In this document: piece by piece, positions 6,146 to 11,090 of the stretch
Position numbering within the stretch: position 1 is the stretch's first letter
How the letters are laid out: each line of letters starts with the position of its first letter
NCBI GenBank assembly: GCA_014523525.1
Contig: JAATVL010000082.1
Location: 1-11,090 of the forward strand
Reading direction: 5' to 3'
DNA: 11,090 bases
Source of the DNA: Nitrososphaerales archaeon TH703
Lineage (GTDB): Archaea > Thermoproteota > Nitrososphaeria > Nitrososphaerales > Nitrososphaeraceae
Translations under genes and position numbers: made by a program
The notes under the pieces: model-generated
The model's input: the letters and a program-made list of their open reading frames with translations, nothing else
Told to the model about the DNA's origin: nothing
The model's database searches: none

Positions 6146-6773
6146 ATTCATGAATTACGACAGAAAAACCTTGCCGATTTCTAACAATAAGGACAATGGT
6201 ATATCGCCAAGATATACGATACTCGTAATAGATATGTTGAATGATTTTATTTATGGCAGATTAAAATCCAAGAGGGCCAGAAACGTAATACCAAGAATTA
6301 AACATCTGCTTAATTTTGCAAGGAGAAAAAATATTCCTATATTTTACTGTAATGATGAGCATCTATTGTCAGATCCTGAAATCAAACTGTGGGGCGCTCA
6401 TGCTATGAAGGGAACCAAGGGTGCAGATGTTATTGAAGAGATTAAACCGACAAACAAGGATTATCGGATACCTAAGAGAGGATATAGTGCATTTGATGAA
6501 ATGAAGTTAGAAAACGCTCTTAAGTCTACATACAATGGAAAGGGTCCTACTTCAATAATCATGACAGGGATTCATACTCATTTATGCATTAAACATTCTA
6601 CATACGATGCGTTCAGAAGAGGATATGACACAATAATAGCAGAAGATGGTGTAAACGCTTTCACAAAAAAAAATCATATTTTTGGTCTTGAATACATGAA
6701 AGACAATTACGGCGCAAAAATTAAGAAGACTTCACAAATTATTAAAGACATAAACGAACAGAGTAATTTGTAA
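6138..6773 (+). CDS. pncA: Isochorismatase-family cysteine hydrolase, probable nicotinamidase
   Basis: This 211-residue hydrolase probably converts nicotinamide to nicotinate and ammonia, feeding the phosphoribosyltransferase encoded just before it. The Asp-Lys-Cys triad of the family is visible: D32 in VIDMLNDF, K113 in RIPKRGYSAF, and C150 in TGIHTHLCIKHST. D73 and H75 (NDEH) and H88 (GAHAM, followed by KGTKGAD) match the metal-site region of nicotinamidases and argue against other amidases of the superfamily. One of the usual metal-site histidines is not obvious between them. The N-terminus (1-24) is a poorly conserved extension. The start overlaps the last 8 bases of pncB, so the two are probably co-transcribed and translationally coupled. 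The gene symbol rests on family plus context; another isochorismatase-like substrate is possible. Confidence 0.82.
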   Translation: MNKFMNYDRKTLPISNNKDNGISPRYTILVIDMLNDFIYGRLKSKRARNVIPRIKHLLNFARRKNIPIFYCNDEHLLSDPEIKLWGAHAMKGTKGADVIEEIKPTNKDYRIPKRGYSAFDEMKLENALKSTYNGKGPTSIIMTGIHTHLCIKHSTYDAFRRGYDTIIAEDGVNAFTKKNHIFGLEYMKDNYGAKIKKTSQIIKDINEQSNL

Positions 6774-6849
6774 CATTTCATAAGGTAGAACTGATGTCTA
6801 GTCATGAATCTGACTTGTTAAGCGTAAACAATTGCTGAACTGATATTTT

Positions 6850-7330
6850 ATGCAATGCACTGTACCCACACTAAATATATGCACTTATACTACTTACCTT
6901 ATTCTGACATTACAAATTACTGAAAATAGTATTTCAAGTGGAAACAATGTTTGCGCAGCAAGAATTCATAAGTATGGCTCTCGTCTTGTGGTTGATGATA
7001 TCTCAAAACCAGTTATTTCATCTGCCGAAGTCGTTGTGAAAGTTGCAGCTACCGGACTGTGTCACTCTGATCTACACCTAATTGATGGAGACTGGAAGAA
7101 AAGTCTACCACTTAAGTTGCCTAAGACTTCTGGTCACGAAATAGCTGGCTGGGTGGAAGAAACTGGAGTTTCAGTTCCTAAAAGTAGTATCAATAAAGGG
7201 GATCTAGTAGCAGTGTTTGGAGGGTAAAATTAAACATCGTATTCGAAAATTTTCTCTGTCCAAAGTAAATGATGCCATTGACCTTTTACGTACAGGCGAT
7301 ATCAATGGTCGTGTAGTAATTATACCTTAA
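6850..7330 (+). pseudogene. Zinc-dependent alcohol dehydrogenase, middle deleted
   Basis: Two pieces of one medium-chain dehydrogenase lie next to each other. The first (homology from about 6952) reads AARIHKYGSRLVVDDISKPV, then VAATGLCHSDLHLIDGDW, LPKTSGHEIAGWVEETG and KGDLVAVFGG, and stops at 7225. It contains the first catalytic-zinc Cys (in GLCHSD) and the GHE motif. The second, one frame over from about 7223 to 7330, reads GKIKHRIRKFSLSKVNDAID and ends LLRTGDINGRVVIIP, the normal C-terminus. The structural-zinc cysteines, the last catalytic-zinc ligand and the whole Rossmann NAD(P) domain, roughly 200 residues, are gone. The natural start also appears lost: the ATG at 6947 is out of frame with the homologous part. 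The residual sequence cannot make an active enzyme. Little further decay suggests a fairly recent deletion. Confidence 0.88.
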
Positions 7331-7337
7331 TTTTTTT
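7331..7337 (+). terminator. T-run after the dehydrogenase remnant
   Basis: Seven T directly follow the stop codon of the dehydrogenase C-terminal fragment. Oligo-T tracts serve as intrinsic terminators in archaea without need of a hairpin, so this is probably the original terminator of the once intact gene. Confidence 0.4.
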
Positions 7338-7571
7338 ACCTCGTCTTATTATTCTGATAAATAAATTCGTCAAGCCTATAGGGAAGGCGTTCCATTTATT
7401 TAGTCCATTTGACGATAGAATTATTATTTTGCCTGAAATATATCGAAGTAACACAGGCAGATCTTCATGTAATGTGTTTACATTTATTTCCAAGTAAATT
7501 CTCTTTTATCAAAAATTAGATACGGGCAAAGCATTTTAGGTGGATAGTTCTATCTTTGATGAGAAATATTT

Positions 7572-8177
7572 TTGGAATTATCGGACCCAAGCGAAAATAT
7601 AAGAGCTAGAAAAACAAGAAGCATAACTTTCAGGCTAGATACAATGTTGATAGACGAATTACAACGAGACGCTGATCAAGCAGAGGTCTCTCTAAATGTA
7701 TTGATAAGTCAAGTCCTTAGAAGATATGTTGAATGGGATAGATATGAACATAACTTAAACATAATACCAATTCCAAAATCAATTTTGTCCAACGTAATAG
7801 ATGAGACTATCCAATTGGCAACGGATGCTGGAATAAAAGATATACAGGCTCATAAACAATTGATTGCAAAGCATGCTGCACAAGGAGCCTTCCATGTAAT
7901 AAGGGATTCTGTATTGTTTATGAGAAAAAAATATAATTTGTGGACTGTGTTGGATGTACTACGAAACTATATGAAAGTCTCTGGAATATCGTCAGACCAC
8001 AAAATAGAGCCAGGAGGAAGACATATCTTCATTATACAACATGATTTAGGAGATAACTGGTCGTTATTTGCAGAGGAACTTTTGTCCACGATATTTATCG
8101 AATTGGCACAAGTTAAGGCGGATATTAGCACCACGCCAAAAACAATCAAGGCAGAAGTCATTTTAAAGGAACAATAA
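7572..8177 (+). CDS. Ribbon-helix-helix transcriptional regulator with unknown C-terminal domain
   Basis: This is a 201-residue protein. The N-terminus has the CopG/Arc-type pattern: a beta strand RSITFRL (16-22), helix A about 24-36 (MLIDELQRDADQA), and helix B about 40-53 (SLNVLISQVLRRYV). Such dimers insert the paired strands in the DNA major groove. A helical linker (66-140) follows. The C-terminal part is beta-rich (GRHIFIIQHDLGDNWSLF at 149-166, and TIKAEVIL near the end) and probably binds a ligand or mediates oligomerisation; I do not recognise the domain. The TTG at 7572 is the only start before the strand because an in-frame stop lies at 7560. A clear TATA box is not seen at the usual distance. 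The SnoaL-like gene follows after 38 bases, probably in the same transcript. Confidence 0.82.
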   Translation: MELSDPSENIRARKTRSITFRLDTMLIDELQRDADQAEVSLNVLISQVLRRYVEWDRYEHNLNIIPIPKSILSNVIDETIQLATDAGIKDIQAHKQLIAKHAAQGAFHVIRDSVLFMRKKYNLWTVLDVLRNYMKVSGISSDHKIEPGGRHIFIIQHDLGDNWSLFAEELLSTIFIELAQVKADISTTPKTIKAEVILKEQ

Positions 8178-8215
8178 CAACCACACATACTACACTTTGA
8201 GTTCATTATAATGCA

Positions 8216-8662
8216 GTGCATTCGTCATTGTTATATATATTAAGAAACATTCTGCTCAAGAGGCGAATAAGATTCGATAATCTAAAGCATGATGTCAATG
8301 CCAAATGCAAAGAATTACTAGTCCAAGAGTACTTTGGAAGAATTAGATCACGAGACATACAAGGTCTTTTGAACCTCTTTTCTGATGATTCTGTAATTCA
8401 TGAACCTTTTAGTAAATCATCACCTCTATCAGGCAAATCAGAGATTGAATCCTTTCTTAGAAGTGTAGTAATGGCTAACGAAGGAATGCAGTATGAGATA
8501 AGAATTGAAAGAGACGCGATGCCTAAAAATAGTCTGGTTGCTATAGTCATTTTTCATAAAGACGAGGCACTAAAAGGCAAATTCACATTTGAATTCAACG
8601 ATACGAACGGATCCAACTTGAACGAAAGAATCATGGCTCTAAGAATTGAATTCATTGATTAA
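8216..8662 (+). CDS. SnoaL/NTF2-like domain protein
   Basis: The protein has 148 residues. From about 33 on it has the NTF2-like (SnoaL-type) pattern: a long helix ELLVQEYFGRIRSRDIQGLL, then NLFSDDSVIHEPFS, then GKSEIESFLRSVV, followed by alternating strands to the C-terminus. This cone-shaped fold binds small hydrophobic ligands or catalyses varied reactions, so no substrate can be named. The first 30 residues (basic, with LLYILRNILL) are unusual for the family. The GTG at 8216 is the best available start; a TTG lies at 8228, and no in-frame ATG occurs before the domain. A strong TATA-like TTATATATA falls inside codons 6-9, which makes the true start uncertain. It lies 38 bases after the ribbon-helix-helix gene and may be co-transcribed with it. 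Confidence 0.72.
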   Translation: MHSSLLYILRNILLKRRIRFDNLKHDVNAKCKELLVQEYFGRIRSRDIQGLLNLFSDDSVIHEPFSKSSPLSGKSEIESFLRSVVMANEGMQYEIRIERDAMPKNSLVAIVIFHKDEALKGKFTFEFNDTNGSNLNERIMALRIEFID

Positions 8663-8723
8663 AAATCAATGCCAATATATTCTATATTTTGAAAAAATAA
8701 TGATACAAATCTCTAATCGAACT

Positions 8724-8736
8724 AAAATAATTTAAG
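8724..8736 (+). promoter_or_regulatory. TATA box of the USP gene at 8762
   Basis: AAAATAATTTAAG lies about 27-31 bases before the ATG at 8762 and fits a leaderless transcript. Confidence 0.45.
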
Positions 8737-8761
8737 GCTCGTTATTAATCTCCTACTTGTA

Positions 8762-9220
8762 ATGAAGAGCCTTTTTTCAGAGATTTTAGTTCCGATAGAT
8801 GGATCCGAATATTCGCTTAAGGCCGCAGAGTATGCAATCGAGCTATCCATAAAAAATAAATCCCACATTACTCTGTTATCTGTAGTTCCATCTAAAGTGA
8901 GGTATGGAGATTCATCTGGTATTTTTGGTGCTATTCCACCAAACTATTTTAAAAAATATAAATACGAAGCAAAAAAATGGTTTAACCAGATTACCGATAA
9001 GATAATAAAAGACAGGCTTGAAATTGGTAAAATAAAAACTGATGTCATTACTACTCCGGTATCTATTGTTTCTGCGATAGTGCAATATGCTGAAAAAAAT
9101 GATACGTCGCTAATAATTATGGGAACAAGAGGAATTACTGGATTTAAGAGAATGTTGTTAGGTAGTGTTGCGTCGGGGGTTGTTACATATGCCTATTGTC
9201 CCGTGCTAGTAATACGTTAA
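8762..9220 (+). CDS. Universal stress protein (UspA family), ATP-binding type
   Basis: This 152-residue single-domain USP has normal length. It begins with strand 1 and the nucleotide Asp (EILVPIDGSEYS, D13). It ends with the ATP-binding loop: G121-T-R-G124, nine residues, then G134-S135, followed by the closing strand CPVLVIR. The complete G-2X-G-9X-G(S/T) motif indicates ATP binding and probably dimerisation through the last strand. Such proteins act in the cytoplasm under starvation, oxidative or energy stress, usually by binding partners. The middle (48-75) has a Gly/Pro-rich stretch, SSGIFGAIPPNYF, in the variable region. The ATG at 8762 has a TATA box at leaderless spacing. The two-CBS gene follows after 71 bases with its own TATA box, so it is likely a separate unit. 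Confidence 0.93.
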   Translation: MKSLFSEILVPIDGSEYSLKAAEYAIELSIKNKSHITLLSVVPSKVRYGDSSGIFGAIPPNYFKKYKYEAKKWFNQITDKIIKDRLEIGKIKTDVITTPVSIVSAIVQYAEKNDTSLIIMGTRGITGFKRMLLGSVASGVVTYAYCPVLVIR

Positions 9221-9259
9221 TTAGTACTCAAATGCTGTGCGTCGCACTGAAATCATCAT

Positions 9260-9270
9260 CAATAAATATC
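9260..9270 (+). promoter_or_regulatory. TATA box of the two-CBS gene
   Basis: CAATAAATATC is centred about 26 bases before the ATG at 9292 and fits a leaderless transcript independent of the USP gene before it. Confidence 0.5.
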
Positions 9271-9291
9271 ACTAATGGTAACTTTTCTTAA

Positions 9292-9798
9292 ATGAACCTA
9301 GAAATGATATCGGTTTCAAACCTAATGAATCCTAAAGTACAAACAGTTAATGAAGATAAAAATATTATGAGTGCATGTAAAATAATGCACGAGAACGATA
9401 TTGGATGTGTAATAGTTGTTACTATAGCGGGAGATGGAAGTCCTGTAGGTATAATTACTGAGCGCGATGTAGTTCGAATTTTAGGAAAGCAATCTCCATC
9501 ATTACTTCACTTTGCGTTGTGGAAACTCATGAGTAAGCCTCTAATTACTATAGAAAATACTTCATCTATAAATGAGGCAATTAAGATCATGAACAACAAG
9601 AAAATTCGGAGACTTGTAGTAGTAGACAAAAATCACGAAATGACTGGGATACTAACGCAGAAAGACATATTCAAAGCCATCGAAAAGAATCCTAGCTTGT
9701 TTGCAGAATTCTATGGTAGTAACTTTTCTCCTAGATTTAAGGAAATTTACGAGAGATTCAGTCAGTATAGGTTTGAAAACCTGACCCCAGATATATGA
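9292..9798 (+). CDS. Two-CBS-domain protein (Bateman module)
   Basis: This 168-residue soluble protein has one CBS pair and a short charged tail. CBS1 spans about 8-66 (VSNLMNPKVQTV to PVGIITERDVVRIL) and CBS2 about 77-131 (LWKLMSKPLITI to MTGILTQKDIFKAI). The G-I-I-T-E-R-D and G-I-L-T-Q-K-D turns supply the Thr and Asp that usually contact ribose and phosphate of bound adenosine nucleotides. Binding of AMP, ATP or a similar ligand is therefore likely. The C-terminal 35 residues (YGSNFSPRFKEIYERFSQYR) form an aromatic-rich helical tail that may touch a partner. Start and promoter agree. It differs from the four-CBS protein at 3655 in having both core motifs intact. Confidence 0.93.
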   Translation: MNLEMISVSNLMNPKVQTVNEDKNIMSACKIMHENDIGCVIVVTIAGDGSPVGIITERDVVRILGKQSPSLLHFALWKLMSKPLITIENTSSINEAIKIMNNKKIRRLVVVDKNHEMTGILTQKDIFKAIEKNPSLFAEFYGSNFSPRFKEIYERFSQYRFENLTPDI

Positions 9799-9889
9799 AC
9801 TAGTGTGACTACTCGTTAATCAAGTATATCAATATAAAATTTTATTTACTAGAATACAATACCAAGTTGAATTTTACTTTAGAATTATT

Positions 9890-10048
9890 TTAATTGTAAT
9901 TGTAACAAATTAACTCAATGGTGTTTGTTGCGTCATACGTGTTATTCTCATTCTTTACTCCCAATTTCTTGACCTGCTGATAGAACTTGCGCAGATGAAT
10001 TCTATCTTTGTACAACCATAACCCTACGTCAAACCGATCGTAACTCAT
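9890..10048 (-). CDS. Candidate small protein, 52 residues
   Basis: The minus strand from the ATG at 10048 to the TAA at 9890-9892 encodes a 52-residue peptide. It begins MSYDRFDVGLWLYKDRIHLR, continues KFYQQVKKLGVKNENNTYDA and ends TNTIELICYNYN. Composition (Tyr, Asp, Arg and Lys spread through it, one helix with RKFYQQVKKLG) looks like a real soluble protein. It starts 17 bases after the stop of the membrane-protein gene on the same strand, so the two probably share a transcript. A TATA-like CTAAAATATG is about 33 bases upstream as an alternative. No family is recognised. Confidence is limited by length and the lack of a comparison. Confidence 0.5.
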   Translation of the reverse strand: MSYDRFDVGLWLYKDRIHLRKFYQQVKKLGVKNENNTYDATNTIELICYNYN

Positions 10049-10065
10049 TATCTTTACTTATCGTT

Positions 10066-10269
10066 TTACCACCTGGCATATTTTAGCTGATGATTCTTCC
10101 TGTTCACAAAATATGCTAGTCCTACTACTATAAGCAATATTACCAATGTGAAAGGGTTGAAGATGATTGTGAACACAGAAGCTAAACCCAGAGCTGAAAA
10201 GATAACAAGCATAGATACTATAAACACAACGGCGCCAATTCCAATTAGTATGCCGATTACTGAATCCAT
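10066..10269 (-). CDS. Small membrane protein with two predicted transmembrane helices
   Basis: This is a 67-residue hydrophobic protein. One long apolar segment runs from about 4 to 35, IGILIGIGAVVFIVSMLVIF continuing into SALGLASVF. A second runs from about 38 to 55, PFTLVILLIVVGLAYFV. A basic C-terminal tail (RKNHQLKYARW) follows and probably faces the cytoplasm by the positive-inside rule. There are no charged residues within the helices and no catalytic motif, so function cannot be assigned. The ATG at 10269 has a strong TATA box 24 bases upstream and a perfect 14-base palindrome further up. An overlapping frame in another phase (10058-10273) is a shadow. The candidate 52-residue gene follows at once. 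Confidence 0.7.
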   Translation of the reverse strand: MDSVIGILIGIGAVVFIVSMLVIFSALGLASVFTIIFNPFTLVILLIVVGLAYFVNRKNHQLKYARW

Positions 10270-10286
10270 ACAATATAACTAGTAGA

Positions 10287-10298
10287 CTATATATTTAA
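10287..10298 (-). promoter_or_regulatory. TATA box of the small membrane protein gene
   Basis: TTAAATATATAG on the minus strand is centred about 24 bases before the ATG at 10269. It is the most consensus-like archaeal TATA box in the window. Confidence 0.6.
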
Positions 10299-10313
10299 TC
10301 AGATTGTATTATC

Positions 10314-10327
10314 TGCAATGCATTGCA
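10314..10327. promoter_or_regulatory. Perfect 14-base palindrome, operator candidate
   Basis: TGCAATGCATTGCA is a perfect palindrome that starts 15 bases upstream of the TATA box of the membrane-protein gene. Ten of its bases recur as TGCAATGCAT at 2931-2940, at nearly the same distance upstream of another minus-strand gene. It may be a regulator site; it lies downstream of the USP gene stop at 10468. Confidence 0.4.
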
Positions 10328-10467
10328 TACATGCATCTTTTAACAATGACTTAGCAAATTTGGATTGTGCTGTGAAGAGCTTGCCGAAACATTTTACCCT
10401 ATAAGATGAGTAGTAACAGTAGTTGTTCTAAGAACTCCAACGCATGTCTAAATTAAGTCAGATGTTA

Positions 10468-10947
10468 TTATTTGACTATCATTACTGGACAGTCGGCTAA
10501 TTCTGAAACATGTCTGGCAACGCTACCCAAAATTCTGAGTTTATCTGGTTCATTGCTTTCACTAGACAAACCCCTGCTACCCAAGATAATGAAATCTACT
10601 TTTTCACTCTTCGCAACATTTACAATACCTTCAGGTGTAGCTCCAATTCCTAATGTAAAACGAACTTTCACACCCTCTTTTTTGGTTTCTTCAATCCTAT
10701 CTTTTAACATAGATTCACTGCCCATTTTAAGATATTTCAAAAGTTGAGTCTTCGCCGTTTCTAATGCTGACTTTTCATCGATGTATTTTAGTATCGAGTC
10801 TGAGTAAAGCAGCTTGAGGTCTATAATGTGCAGCAATATGATTTCATAATTCAATTTCTTTCCAAAAACGATCGCTTGCTTAAGTGCCTTATCAGATATT
10901 GCTGATCCATCGTGAGGAACTAGGATCTTCAATATTGTATCACCCAT
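10468..10947 (-). CDS. Universal stress protein (UspA family) with lengthened ATP loop
   Basis: This is a single-domain USP of 159 residues from the ATG at 10947; a GTG directly before it at 10950 would add one residue. Strand 1 is ILKILVPHDGSAIS, with the nucleotide Asp followed by GS. The C-terminus has LGSRG, then a run with SSESNEPDKLRI, then LGSVARHV and the closing strand CPVMIVK. Between the second Gly and the G-S pair there are 14 residues where the ATP motif has 9, so the phosphate loop carries about five extra polar residues. ATP binding is plausible but its geometry may differ. Family assignment is firm. No TATA box at leaderless spacing is clear, unlike at most other genes here, so it may have a short leader. 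Confidence 0.93.
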   Translation of the reverse strand: MGDTILKILVPHDGSAISDKALKQAIVFGKKLNYEIILLHIIDLKLLYSDSILKYIDEKSALETAKTQLLKYLKMGSESMLKDRIEETKKEGVKVRFTLGIGATPEGIVNVAKSEKVDFIILGSRGLSSESNEPDKLRILGSVARHVSELADCPVMIVK

Positions 10948-11051
10948 CACTCTGACAAATAATCCTATCGTTTCGTGTTCGTGTTGATAGATTCTTCACG
11001 GACAAGAAATTTGTATGAGAATGTATGATCCCTCTATTTACCGAGTAACAA

Positions 11052-11064
11052 TACACGTTGTGTA
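11052..11064. promoter_or_regulatory. Short inverted repeat upstream of the last USP gene
   Basis: TACAC and GTGTA are paired around GTT, about 100 bases upstream of the USP start. It is short and could be chance; no role is assigned. Confidence 0.15.
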
Positions 11065-11090
11065 CTGTGCCATTCAATGCATGCCGCGAC

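Noticed and set aside
7369..7424. CGTCAA and TTGACG inverted copies in the gap after the dehydrogenase remnant
   Set aside because: Six-base arms about 45 bases apart without extension are expected by chance; no T-run or gene link supports a structure.
7967..8221. 84-codon minus-strand frame rich in Cys with a possible signal-like stretch
   Set aside because: Antisense to the ribbon-helix-helix gene and spanning its stop; the apparent apolar segment mirrors the regulator's C-terminal coding sequence.
9836..9848. AT-only self-complementary stretch (TAAAATTTTA) after the two-CBS gene
   Set aside because: Low-complexity AT symmetry is common in this AT-rich DNA; without a neighbouring site it is not evidence of an operator.
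10058..10273. 71-codon minus-strand frame overlapping the small membrane protein
   Set aside because: Same strand, other phase; Cys, His and Ser rich with no clean helices. The 67-residue frame has two textbook membrane segments and the better start spacing.

Overview
The window looks like chromosomal DNA of an ammonia-oxidising archaeon (Thaumarchaeota/Nitrososphaerota). The AT-rich composition (about one third G+C by eye) and the stock of universal stress (USP), CBS and ribbon-helix-helix proteins resemble Nitrosocosmicus-type genomes more than the GC-richer Nitrososphaera; this placement is inference. The promoters look archaeal. For most genes a TATA-like box sits about 24-31 bases before the start codon, with no convincing Shine-Dalgarno, which suggests mostly leaderless mRNAs. 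TTG or GTG starts are frequent. I see no tRNA, rRNA, CRISPR array or insertion sequence.

Layout. 1-79 (-) is the N-terminus of a USP cut by the window edge. 283-840 (+) is an unrecognised protein that may have a nuclease-like fold. 915-1643 (-) is a class III nucleotide cyclase with altered transition-state residues. 1644-2219 is sparse but holds a possible 49-residue gene. 2220-2492 (+) and 2579-2881 (-) are convergent small genes. 2882-3654 has no convincing intact gene, only a hairpin plus T-run and a faint possible regulator remnant. 3655-4467 (+) is a four-CBS protein. 4772-6773 (+) is a two-gene NAD salvage operon (nicotinate phosphoribosyltransferase, then a nicotinamidase-like hydrolase overlapping by 8 bases), with a perfect 17-base palindrome upstream of its TATA box. 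6850-7330 (+) is a zinc alcohol dehydrogenase pseudogene whose middle is deleted. 7572-8662 (+) is a ribbon-helix-helix regulator followed by a SnoaL/NTF2-like protein. 8762-9220 (+) is a USP and 9292-9798 (+) a two-CBS protein. 9890-10269 (-) is a small two-helix membrane protein followed by a possible 52-residue gene. 10468-10947 (-) is a third USP.

Common theme. Many products bind or make adenine nucleotides: three USPs (two with a visible ATP motif), two CBS proteins (six CBS modules), one cyclase and two NAD salvage enzymes. This fits an energy-status and stress-response neighbourhood. The genes are mostly separate transcription units, so this is clustering by theme and not a demonstrated system. 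The most checkable new observations are the pncB palindrome, a shared ATGCATTGCA element upstream of two small genes, the internally deleted dehydrogenase, the non-canonical cyclase site, and two likely overlooked small genes.
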